Assembly: GCA_022600605.1 (NCBI GenBank)
Contig: JAHZKD010000133.1
Span: forward strand, 1-42,414
Direction: 5' to 3'
DNA length: 42,414 bases
Source of the DNA: Actinomycetes bacterium
GTDB lineage: Bacteria; Actinomycetota; Actinomycetes; Mycobacteriales; Mycobacteriaceae
Position numbers and translations under genes: made by a program. Every line of letters begins with the position of its first letter. The stretch's first letter is position 1. Under the pieces are notes generated by a model. The model was not told where the DNA came from. It did no database searches and worked only from the letters and a program-made list of their open reading frames with translations. Positions 29,801-38,405 of this stretch are shown piece after piece.

Positions 29801-31223
29801 TAGATAACGCGGAAGCCTGCGACAACGGATCATTACGCAACGCGATTGCATACTCGCGGCCCTCTTCGAGTAAGTCGTCGGGTGCAGGCTCGACGAGTTC
29901 TACCGCCGCCCGGGAAAGTCCCGTGAGCTGTCCGAAGAAATCCGCGGCATCACGCAAAGTCGCACTGAGACCAACGAACACCGGTTGGCCCTTAAGCGCA
30001 AAACGCCAGCGCCGCAACAGCAGGGCGACCTGAGCTCCATGCACGCCGGAGTATGTATGCACCTCGTCCAACAGGACCAGCGCCGGAGAGCGCGCGCCGC
30101 TAGTCCACCCAAGCAGCCAGCCCATGTCGGGATCGGTGGAACTACGGTTGAGCATTTCCGTCGTGGTGAATAGCAGATCAGGCGGACTGGCCTTTAGCCT
30201 GTCGCGAGTCAGCACCAGATGCTCGATCACGTACGGACGCTGGGAATTTGTGCATTCGAGGCGCTCGACACCGGCCTTCCGGTCGGCTTCGGTCCAAACT
30301 AAATCGCTCCGGCAGTCCGGGCATTTCAGATAAGGACAGACCCAGGCGTTCCCGCTCGGCTTCCACGACGCCTTGGGTCCGAAATAGTAGTTAGATCGGC
30401 TGTTGTACGGAGTGTCGCCGTAGAGCACACCGACGCGCAGCGGTCGGACGCCTGCCGCCACTTGGACCGTGTTGATCGCCGCCAGTCGGTCGACAGCTTC
30501 ACGGAGTTGATCGCGTAGTAGTTCGTTGCGAGGATACAGTGCGACGGTGTGCACTCCTGTCCCACCACTGCGAGCGTGTGCAGCCATAGCGACGAATCCT
30601 GGCACGTAGAACGCCATCGTCTTGCCGCTACCCGTTCCGGCACCCACGATAACGCCGCGAGAGTCACGCTCGGCCAGGTAGCTCAAGATCGACTTGGCTG
30701 CGTCGACCTGAAACCGCGCTACCGTGGAGTGGCGTATGGCGGCTTCTGCGATGGCGGCCAGTGGATCGACCCAACCATTCGTCAATGAAAGTTGTTTTAT
30801 CGCAGCGGATGTCGCGACATCGCGATTTGGATAGCGACGTGGAGCGACATGCAGTCGGTAGTCGGCAACCAGGGTCGGGCGCCGCCGCCACCAGCCTTGA
30901 GTGGGGTTCTCGACGCGGAACAGTTGGCGAAGTGTAGAAGCCAGGCGGACGGTTTCACTCATGCGGGTTCGGTATTTAGCCGGCGAATATCCCGGGATCG
31001 TAAACAGGAACGACCGGTCGACGAGTAGTTCGATCACGTCGTCGGACAAGAGCCCTAGCGGCCAGTCACCCAGGTGTTTATCGACGACTGCTTCAACTTC
31101 TTCTTTCGATATCGTTCCCGTGGTCACACCCCAGGACAGCAGGGGAAGTTCGAGGTCCTCAAGATCGTCGAGCAGTGCCGAGACGGCTGCACGTTCGTCG
31201 AATGAAGGATCAGTCAAAGTCAA
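26814..31223 (-). CDS. dpdJ: DpdJ, large DEAD-type helicase
   Basis: VGAGTGSGKTMAFYVP, LVLLDEVHTYSGVHGAQ, VGLSATLRDA, SFVQRRGRAGRRRGTRPW, cysteine set CPYLKCPDC...C. Confidence 0.87.
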   Translation of the reverse strand: MTLTDPSFDERAAVSALLDDLEDLELPLLSWGVTTGTISKEEVEAVVDKHLGDWPLGLLSDDVIELLVDRSFLFTIPGYSPAKYRTRMSETVRLASTLRQLFRVENPTQGWWRRRPTLVADYRLHVAPRRYPNRDVATSAAIKQLSLTNGWVDPLAAIAEAAIRHSTVARFQVDAAKSILSYLAERDSRGVIVGAGTGSGKTMAFYVPGFVAMAAHARSGGTGVHTVALYPRNELLRDQLREAVDRLAAINTVQVAAGVRPLRVGVLYGDTPYNSRSNYYFGPKASWKPSGNAWVCPYLKCPDCRSDLVWTEADRKAGVERLECTNSQRPYVIEHLVLTRDRLKASPPDLLFTTTEMLNRSSTDPDMGWLLGWTSGARSPALVLLDEVHTYSGVHGAQVALLLRRWRFALKGQPVFVGLSATLRDAADFFGQLTGLSRAAVELVEPAPDDLLEEGREYAIALRNDPLSQASALSTTIQTAMLFGRVLDLPRQEDVFGSRGFLFTDDLDVTNRLFHDLTEAEGKRGRMPVLAGLRSIDAPYRPERFIDGQSWDLVQDIGRLLDPAARAGGLRVSLTSSQSGGVSQDSDLVVATASLEVGFDDDRVGLVLQHKAPRDSASFVQRRGRAGRRRGTRPWTVVTLTDYGRDRLTYQSYDTLFAPELPARRLPVGNRFVLKIQAAQALLVWLSRRTGLDARAIVAAPKEGGQQPAQADERALTALLSSLATDDALRADLRSYLCSCLQISAEEADAALWGSPRSILLAVAPTIVRRLDRRWAVYGKDAGARPKSLLPEFLTRTLFDGLNVPEVTFNVDFLDDDPARRVEIALREAVPGKVSLRYGYNQSDQRTWLPLPAGEHEPLNVSVFLDDYADEGEWTPDGGSPIRVLRPLAIQLHQPPPEIADQSQGVARWKSQFVDSEPLTDTDVPRSSPWHRRIPAMGFGTGGIGNPVVVRRLTDGADCTIKTKGGATPDRELSVSYARGGESVALGFSLSVDGVRFQLLALDTTAPGVKNYLRSPQWRGFAFNAALQDDPELEHRANAFQRRWLALVYTTAFALKRVENPTKTNEQVGEELSGGAWADSIDSVLNAIYRDDSSNSPARLVSTLTALADDANVVEAVDRNAGLLWSDDVVPGSIVLAQRTYRDTVAAAIRAAAQRSSPDAQDTDLIVDVVDPDGTGSAKVWLTETALGGLGILTKFVDYYATDPSCFWHLVDGVLDDSEQEYVRDTVSRLLAHIVDNPQSVAAQAVARLRSPASVAEADAALHELRRAWAHIDAPPRHRAVAALSSRYLRPGSSQDTDKVALELNQAWDDLEEQLGFEVDSGILAYLAGAGAIEVPGLAELDFNPDQIYSILMPRGSEARIQHLKHYQPYSPNPRLDPLLVRAAHDEQLPVIDVTHPVWAENYVREITAHARVRLSASVDNLRQFTRALREVPAIAVDRDVLRLHGTVAKLARSAGEINAIVELTEAAG

Positions 31224-31893
31224 CCCGCTTTACGCGAATGTTAGCCGCCCAATCACTTTTGCGTAAAACAGCAATGTCATCGTCAGTCAACTGATCCAAC
31301 GTCGTGCCTTCTTGTAGTTGCTTCAGCACTTCACGAAGGTGTGGCCCCGGATCCTCGACCGACAGCAATTCACGCCGGACCATGTCGCGGTAGTGCACGA
31401 ACTGTGCGATGGCAGCCGAATCAGTAGGTACTTGCATGCCTGCGGACTTCATGGCGTCCAGTCCGCGGTTGACCGGCCCAGCACTTCCCTTGCCGATTAG
31501 CGCGAGTCGGTCGGTCGGAAGTTGCTGAATCGCGTTTCCGGCCCACTCCCGCCAGGCAGCACTGAACGCCACGCGAACCCGTTGCTGAACTTCACCTATC
31601 TTCTTGGTGGCCGACTGGACAGCCTGCCGACTCGGTAGACCTCCGGCGCCAGCGTGCCTCTCAAAATTCCTCAGCCCACTGTCGAGTTCGCCGATATCGA
31701 CCTCGACGTTCTGACCGCGCAGAGCCGCTACTAGCTGGAGCGAATTCTCCAGGGACAAAAGCAGCTTCTCTGCATTCTCTACTTCTGTCGCCACCCGTAA
31801 GGCGTCATCTCTGTCCTTGTCGGTGTCACCGCGTTTGCGTGCCTCAGCCTGCAGTTCCAGCGCACGCGCAAAGATGGATCCGTGACCGCTCAT
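31210..31893 (-). CDS. dpdI: DpdI
   Basis: 227-aa protein between the dpdJ-like and dpdH-like genes, overlapping both; assignment by synteny. Confidence 0.68.
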   Translation of the reverse strand: MSGHGSIFARALELQAEARKRGDTDKDRDDALRVATEVENAEKLLLSLENSLQLVAALRGQNVEVDIGELDSGLRNFERHAGAGGLPSRQAVQSATKKIGEVQQRVRVAFSAAWREWAGNAIQQLPTDRLALIGKGSAGPVNRGLDAMKSAGMQVPTDSAAIAQFVHYRDMVRRELLSVEDPGPHLREVLKQLQEGTTLDQLTDDDIAVLRKSDWAANIRVKRVDFD

Positions 31894-34800
31894 TGGGCGC
31901 CTACCACCTTCCGCCAGTGCTTGATCATGCTCTGAACCTTCGCTGCTGCCGCGTCACCGGCACTGGCGCCTAACGAAGGTTCGACAGAACGGCTAGTGAA
32001 CCATTCATCACACATCTTGAGGAAATCGAAGATGGCAGGCAAATCAGGGCCGCGGTCGACGGCCGCGCAAGTGAGTTCGGCAAGGGCACGAGCTTGTTCA
32101 TCATCGGCCGCATCGATTGCCTCAAGGTCCTTACGCAAACGGTTCACCCAGCGGGAATCAGCACCACGCGCATCACTGAGAAGCTTATGGAAGTCAGCTG
32201 GATCGGTAATTGTGAGCGGACCCAGACCGGCACCCTGCGCGTGCTCAAACGCCGAGTCGACGGCATCTAAAGTCTCCGAAAGCGTCGTTCCCTCCGGCAA
32301 CAGTCGCGCCAACGTGTCATTAACGCCACGGAGGTCCCCGACCTGAGCCTGCACCAGTCGGGAAATCTGCGCCAGGCCACTCGGAGCGACTGCGTCCTGT
32401 AATTTTGCCGGCATCGGACTCGGAGGTTGCCACCGCCATGCCTTGGCGGCCTCACGGACCAACGGCACCACCCGTGCGGCATCAATCATGCGGGGGTCAC
32501 CGCTAGTGCCGCGTTGGACGCCGACCAGTCTGCGCAATTCGTTCGCCATGCCCGGTCGCGCCTCGCGATGCCCGCCGTAATACTTCAGCCACGATTCGGA
32601 CCGGAAAGACAGATCACGCAGGTGCCAGTTGATGCCGTCGTCGAACACCGCCGCGACCAGTTCGTCATCGGTCATGCCAGGCCAAGCCCGCCCGCACAAG
32701 ACTGCACCAAGCAGTGATGCGGTGAACCAGGCCACCAGGGTGTCGTCATCCGAATTGCGGGTGCGGACCACTTCGGCCTGGGCGGTAGGCGCGTACTTTT
32801 CGGCGATCTGCGCTAATCGGCGCATCGACTTATTCGCGGCGTTTGCGCCAGCCACTCCGGCATCGGCGCTCAGCAAACCTTTGAAGAAAACAGAGTTCTC
32901 GGCACTGCGGGTGAACTTGATCGGAGCATCTTTGGTTCCGGGTAGGCCTTCCGCGTCGGCGCTCTCAATAGACACCCTGGTTGAATTAACCGGCCACGCC
33001 CGGCGCTTCAACCCCACGTCAGGTTCGGAGCTCAGCGGATAGTTCCACTGAACCCGGTTGAGCACTGCCTGAGCGACTATGCGACGGATTTTCCCAGAAA
33101 TATTCTGGGACAGAGGGTTCCGTCCAGCCGCCCAATCATCGACTTCACCAAATGCCTGGGTAAGCGATGCGGGGACCATACTGCCTGTACCGCCTCGCCC
33201 CTGCCCGTCCTTGGTGCCGCCCTTCTGGTTGCCGTCATCATCACGGGGAATGTACGGTTCTCCGTCTAGGTCGAGTTCAGGCAGTTGGAACGTCGCGTGA
33301 ATTGTTGGGTCCAAATTGACTAGGTGATCCGGAGCGTCGCCCCAGTACTCGAGAAGCACCGTCCGGCGCTCGAAATCCTTCGTGTCGCGTTCGTTTATCG
33401 CGACTTCGACTTCCGGTCGCAGGGCCCGTTCAACGTCGACCAACGGAAACGACTTCTTGAACTGCTGGTCTGGGAACTCGCCGTCAGCAATGCGGTCCGC
33501 CTCTTCGAGGACCGGGATTACGACCTGCCCAATAACGGTTCGGGCATTGAACGCTTCGGGATTGTTGCCCGGAGCAGGTCGAGCATGGATGGCCCGGCGC
33601 AATGCCGACCAGTTCAGTGGGAAGATGCCGAAACCGTGCTCAGAAGCCCCGAACGCCGCGTGGCACGGTCGCCGGAATTTACACTGGACACACTTGTTGG
33701 GGACTGGTTCGCCTTCCGCCACGCGGGATTCGATAAGTTCGGCGGTGCCCAGTCTCGCGGCGTTCAGGTAGCGGCCGACAAATTCGATCGTGTCGGCTCG
33801 GCCCTGCTCTGAGGTATCGAACGAGACGTCGAGGTCATAGACGTAGGGCGTCGCAGCCTCGACTCGAGTGCGGACGGTCTCCGCAAGACGCTTGTAGTAG
33901 CCCGTCGTTACCGCCATCAGCGTGCGCACCGGTGCAAGTTCCTGCTTCCCCTCGCGGAAGGCTGGTTCGATCAGGGCATCGAGCAGGTCGCGTTGGACGC
34001 CCTGAATGACGGCGAAGTCCTCGATCAGAAGAACGATCTCCTTGCCCTGACGCAGATACTCCTTTCGGATGTTGAGCATCGCCTCCTGAAGTTGACCCTG
34101 TCCCATTCCGAACACAGCCTGCACCGCCGGCGACAACGCCTCCGTTAACAACTCGGCGGCCGCCGTCTGCAGCGATGGTCTGCCGCTCATAACCCGAAGA
34201 ATGTTGCGCACTTGTCTGGCCGAGTCTTCGATGACGGTGATTTCCGGCAGGTCGCTCACCTGAAACTCAGTAGGCCGGTCGTCCTCACCGTCCGCACGAT
34301 CGGACAAGAGACTGGTCGCCAACCGCGGGATGAGCGACCCGGCGCGCATGAGGTGACTCTGCACGTTCACATCGCGCAGCATCAAAGCCAACTTGTCCGG
34401 CCCGACCAGCGCCCGCCGGTCAGAATCACTGGGCTCAGCCTGAGCGACGACATCAGCAAGCGCACCAATGAGCTGTCGCTGCAGCACTTCTTCATCCACG
34501 GTGGCAGCGAACTCGTCAACCTTTTCGCGCAATCTTGTCAATTCTGGCGAGTCGACATCGTCGCGCTCGAGCAGAATCCGGATGAGCGCGCGAAGACTCG
34601 TTCTCGCCTTGGGCACGTACACCACGGTGCGGCGCTCGTCAGATTTCGTCCGCTCAGCAATCCATCGGACCAAGTGCGACTTACCGGTACCGGATTCGCC
34701 GATCACCGGCATCAGCAGCACACCGACTGGCGACGATCGAGTCAGAAAGTCGTTGTGTACATCATTCTCCGTCACCTTGTCTGCGCCGTCGGAATCAGAC

Positions 34801-34943
34801 AGGTCAGGGTGGCGGCGGCGAATCCGAAGCGGCACATGGGTGGCAAAAAAAACTGCAGGAGAGGGAGTGACCGCCTCGGTGCTGATCGTGGCGATTGCTT
34901 TTTCATGCGACCAGCAGACCGGGACTCCGGTGGGCGCCGTCAT
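31890..34943 (-). CDS. dpdH: DpdH, P-loop ATPase
   Basis: PVIGESGTGKSHLVRWIAER, IVLLIEDFAVIQGVQRDLLDALIEPAF, CVQCKFRRPC; 1017 aa. Confidence 0.83.
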   Translation of the reverse strand: MTAPTGVPVCWSHEKAIATISTEAVTPSPAVFFATHVPLRIRRRHPDLSDSDGADKVTENDVHNDFLTRSSPVGVLLMPVIGESGTGKSHLVRWIAERTKSDERRTVVYVPKARTSLRALIRILLERDDVDSPELTRLREKVDEFAATVDEEVLQRQLIGALADVVAQAEPSDSDRRALVGPDKLALMLRDVNVQSHLMRAGSLIPRLATSLLSDRADGEDDRPTEFQVSDLPEITVIEDSARQVRNILRVMSGRPSLQTAAAELLTEALSPAVQAVFGMGQGQLQEAMLNIRKEYLRQGKEIVLLIEDFAVIQGVQRDLLDALIEPAFREGKQELAPVRTLMAVTTGYYKRLAETVRTRVEAATPYVYDLDVSFDTSEQGRADTIEFVGRYLNAARLGTAELIESRVAEGEPVPNKCVQCKFRRPCHAAFGASEHGFGIFPLNWSALRRAIHARPAPGNNPEAFNARTVIGQVVIPVLEEADRIADGEFPDQQFKKSFPLVDVERALRPEVEVAINERDTKDFERRTVLLEYWGDAPDHLVNLDPTIHATFQLPELDLDGEPYIPRDDDGNQKGGTKDGQGRGGTGSMVPASLTQAFGEVDDWAAGRNPLSQNISGKIRRIVAQAVLNRVQWNYPLSSEPDVGLKRRAWPVNSTRVSIESADAEGLPGTKDAPIKFTRSAENSVFFKGLLSADAGVAGANAANKSMRRLAQIAEKYAPTAQAEVVRTRNSDDDTLVAWFTASLLGAVLCGRAWPGMTDDELVAAVFDDGINWHLRDLSFRSESWLKYYGGHREARPGMANELRRLVGVQRGTSGDPRMIDAARVVPLVREAAKAWRWQPPSPMPAKLQDAVAPSGLAQISRLVQAQVGDLRGVNDTLARLLPEGTTLSETLDAVDSAFEHAQGAGLGPLTITDPADFHKLLSDARGADSRWVNRLRKDLEAIDAADDEQARALAELTCAAVDRGPDLPAIFDFLKMCDEWFTSRSVEPSLGASAGDAAAAKVQSMIKHWRKVVGAQ

Positions 34944-35866
34944 GCGGCGACTTTGATTTCGGCGGCGGAAACCGGTCGCGTACCGCTACCTGCGTCGGGG
35001 TCCCACAACTGGATCGTGTTGGGGGCGTCCGAACGAGACGTCAACACTATCCAGCCGTCGTCATGCCCAGCCAATAACGCCGCTGACAACGCCTGGCTTG
35101 CGCCGTCTTCGGGAACGTCAAACCCTAATGCGCGACTATAGGCACCGCCTGGGAGAATAGGCAGTTCCTCCAGCAGTCCGGTGACCAATTCTTGCGACGA
35201 GAGTTTCGTTCCGTCGCGCCACCTATGTAATGCCGTGCGACGCACGGCCTTACGGCAGTCGGGCACTAGCGTCGCGATGCGCCCGTCGTGGAGCAGTGGA
35301 GTGGCAGCAAATCCAAGAGCTGCGGACCATTCGGGGAAGAAGGCCCACCGGGCGGTGTTCTGAAACGGGTTGCGGAACTCGTCTGAGACCACGCCAGCTT
35401 GGACCTTGCTGAACGTGTTGCTATCGACCGTCTTGTCGGACGGCAGTGTCATGAAAAAGCACAGCGCGCGGAGCAGATCCTTGCCTTCGGTGTTTGAGGT
35501 TTCAGCACCCAAAACCTCGACCGACACGCGGTGCAGAATCGAGTGGCGCAGGACATCGTAGAACCCTTCAACGTCATCCGCGGCCAAACCACTCACGGCC
35601 GCAGTCAATGCGAGGTAACCGTCCTCCTCGTCGAGCACACCAAGTTCCTTGGCGATTTTCACAGTCCTTTCGAAAGTCTTCTCTTTATCCCCTTTCTCTT
35701 TTTCGCCTTTCTCCTTATCGACGCCAGAGTCGAACAGGGTCGGTGGACTGAGAATCGCGTGCACATGCCCGGCTCTTTGGCGCTTACCGGGCACTCCCAG
35801 TAGGTACCGGGTCAGCGCCCAAAGTGGTCTCGGTAGTGCACCTTCAACATTGATTAGGGCAGTCAA
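34940..35866 (-). CDS. dpdG: DpdG
   Basis: 308-aa product from a TTG at 35866 just after the dpdF stop; 4-bp overlap with dpdH; assignment by synteny. Confidence 0.68.
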   Translation of the reverse strand: MTALINVEGALPRPLWALTRYLLGVPGKRQRAGHVHAILSPPTLFDSGVDKEKGEKEKGDKEKTFERTVKIAKELGVLDEEDGYLALTAAVSGLAADDVEGFYDVLRHSILHRVSVEVLGAETSNTEGKDLLRALCFFMTLPSDKTVDSNTFSKVQAGVVSDEFRNPFQNTARWAFFPEWSAALGFAATPLLHDGRIATLVPDCRKAVRRTALHRWRDGTKLSSQELVTGLLEELPILPGGAYSRALGFDVPEDGASQALSAALLAGHDDGWIVLTSRSDAPNTIQLWDPDAGSGTRPVSAAEIKVAA

Positions 35867-35867
35867 T

Positions 35868-38405
35868 TCAGAGCTCCTTCGCCAATCTTTCCAGTCGAAC
35901 GGTGTTTCCCATAGTCCAGATCGGAGTGCCAGGTTTGCCAGGATGGGCAAGGTCAGTGCGATGCACCAAGTATGTCGGGGCTCCGTTATCCAATCGGTAG
36001 GTGATCAAACTGCTCAACGGTTCGCCGGGTGCGGCGACCCATACCACCGGACCGTCGTAGAAGTCCACCAAGAGCCCGTCGGAGTCGAAGATTATCGGTA
36101 ATGGCGCTGCCGACTTCTGCGCGCGCGAAAGCGACTCTCGGCTCAGGCCGGGGCCGGCGGTGACTGGTATGCCGCGTCGAGAGAGCGCTGAAATAACATG
36201 CGGCAGTAAATCGTTGAAGTGCTGTGGATCGTCCCAGCGTATACTCAGCCAACTGTTGGATCCGAAGTAACTGGACAGTGGCGGATTTGCAGGGAGAGTC
36301 CACTTCGCGATATCAGGCAGTGCGTCGCCGCCGCCTCGACGCAGGCCTTCATCTTGGTTCACCGGCAATTCCCGACGGCATTGCGGACACCCACGGCAGT
36401 TGATCACTGTCTTTAGGTGGATTCCGTTCCGGTCGATCCTGTAGTAATCGGCGATCGCAGTCGATACACACCTATTTCCTTTGTTCAATTCGCGCATCCT
36501 GCCTAGTGCGGTCGCTTGCTCAGTCTTGACGAGGTTGCGCTCGCGGTTGACCTTCTCTTTGAAGAACTCCTCGTCGTTAATACGCACGTGATGCTCGGTG
36601 ACTTCACGAATGTCGCGACGCTTGGCCGCTTCATCGTCCTGGTCGGGGATCACGGTCGGCGCATGGAGTGTGATCAGCCCCGCTCGCTCCATAAGGTGCA
36701 GAAGGCTAGCGTTCCACTGTGCGTTGCGCTTCGACTCGACTTGTAGGCCAGGCCGGTACTTAGACAGATCGATACACAACCGTTCGCCAAGCTTAGTGGC
36801 ACCGGCGCGCATGGCTCGCCAATGTTGCCATGATATTTCGTCGGTCATTAGTTGAATATCATTGATTGCCTGAGCAATCCGGTTGTCATCGGATTGATCC
36901 TGCCCTCTGTGTGCAACATAGGCCGCTAGGTAGGCCACCGACGCTCGACGGTCTCGACCGGCTCGACCGACTTCCTGATAGTAACGGTCGATGGTCTCGG
37001 GGATCGTCGCGTGCACCACCGACCGAACGTCGGGGATGTCCAGTCCGAGGCCGAACGCCGAAGTTCCCACCGCAATGTCGTAGCGGGTCGCCACTATCGT
37101 TCCGTCGGTGTCTTCGCCCCTGAGTCCGGTGACGACGTCGCGGCGTTCGGTATCGCTGGAATCACCGTCAAGTCTGGTAATACGGTCGAACCCGTGGTTT
37201 TGCAGCAGTTCAAACCACCTTGCAACATCCTCGCGAGTCGTCGTATACAGAATCAAGGGTCGCGGTAGTCGCCCCACCGCGGTCAGCACAGCTTGTTGGC
37301 GGTCTTCTCGATTGTCGTACGTCTCGAGGAAATACGCGGGTTCACGGCGGGTCGACGATGCCCACACCAGCTCGACGGGTCCGGGGATGCCGTAGGAGTT
37401 CTCAAGCGCGCGGATTTGTTCGGCGGTCAGTGTCGCGCTCATCGCGATAGTCACCAGTTTTTGCCCGGCTGGGGCTGAGGCCAACCAGTGTCGACGCTTG
37501 CCGGCGATGCCTTTGAACTCGGGCCGAAACGAAGCCCCCCACTGTTCGACCAGGTGAGCTTCGTCGATGACAAGATGGGTCAACCGACCCTCGGCCGCGG
37601 CCGAGTCGAGGGCTGCCCCCAGTCCGGTCATGACCGCTTCCGGCGCCGCCACCACGACCGGTTGACGACCGTCGCGAATCGCTTTACGGATCTGGGTTTT
37701 CGAGATGTCGTCGAGATTCCCGGTATAGGCAAAGCGGGGCACGTCCGGAAAGTAGTCACGCAAACGGCGCTCCATGTCCTGAGCCAGCACCACCGTGGGT
37801 ACGACGATCACGGCCACCCCGCCACCGGTGCGCACTGCGGGAATCACGGCAGCCAAAGCAACTTCGGTCTTGCCCTGCCCGGTCGGCAGGCACACGATCA
37901 ACGTTGATCCCGATGGTGCGGTCACCGCAGCGCGGGCGGCCTGGCGCTGGCCCTCTGAGGTGTAGCCGGAAAAGCCGAAAGTGTAAGACCAAAATGGATC
38001 TGCGGGAATGACATTCGTTCTAGAACGCTGTTCCCGATAGACCGGTTCGATGTCTTCTTCTGCAGCGGACCGATCGTCGGACGGCGGTAGCCACTTCCGG
38101 GCATTGATGTGCGCCACAGTGCCGTCAGTAAACGCATTGCAATTGCCATCACGCCATTGCTCGACGGTGGGCAACCGCTCACCCAACGGAACCGTGATCG
38201 ACGGCGGCGTCGACGTACCAGCGCAAGCCTGATGTTCGAGCAGTAATTGCCGGGTCAGCGCCACCAGATCCTCGACGTTCTCCCGACCGGCGCGGTGTTG
38301 GTCCAGCGCATCGCGCAACCGCTGGGTTGTTCCCCATACTTCCGCATTGCCATCGACATCGGGTTTGAACCGCCAGAGTCGCTTGATTGCGTTCAAATCA
38401 ACCAT
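35868..38405 (-). CDS. dpdF: DpdF, RecQ-like helicase
   Basis: LIVCLPTGQGKTEVALAAVIP, HLVIDEAHLVEQWG, IAMSATLT, RYYQEVGRAGRDRRASVAYLA, Cys motif INCRGCPQC. Confidence 0.87.
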   Translation of the reverse strand: MVDLNAIKRLWRFKPDVDGNAEVWGTTQRLRDALDQHRAGRENVEDLVALTRQLLLEHQACAGTSTPPSITVPLGERLPTVEQWRDGNCNAFTDGTVAHINARKWLPPSDDRSAAEEDIEPVYREQRSRTNVIPADPFWSYTFGFSGYTSEGQRQAARAAVTAPSGSTLIVCLPTGQGKTEVALAAVIPAVRTGGGVAVIVVPTVVLAQDMERRLRDYFPDVPRFAYTGNLDDISKTQIRKAIRDGRQPVVVAAPEAVMTGLGAALDSAAAEGRLTHLVIDEAHLVEQWGASFRPEFKGIAGKRRHWLASAPAGQKLVTIAMSATLTAEQIRALENSYGIPGPVELVWASSTRREPAYFLETYDNREDRQQAVLTAVGRLPRPLILYTTTREDVARWFELLQNHGFDRITRLDGDSSDTERRDVVTGLRGEDTDGTIVATRYDIAVGTSAFGLGLDIPDVRSVVHATIPETIDRYYQEVGRAGRDRRASVAYLAAYVAHRGQDQSDDNRIAQAINDIQLMTDEISWQHWRAMRAGATKLGERLCIDLSKYRPGLQVESKRNAQWNASLLHLMERAGLITLHAPTVIPDQDDEAAKRRDIREVTEHHVRINDEEFFKEKVNRERNLVKTEQATALGRMRELNKGNRCVSTAIADYYRIDRNGIHLKTVINCRGCPQCRRELPVNQDEGLRRGGGDALPDIAKWTLPANPPLSSYFGSNSWLSIRWDDPQHFNDLLPHVISALSRRGIPVTAGPGLSRESLSRAQKSAAPLPIIFDSDGLLVDFYDGPVVWVAAPGEPLSSLITYRLDNGAPTYLVHRTDLAHPGKPGTPIWTMGNTVRLERLAKEL

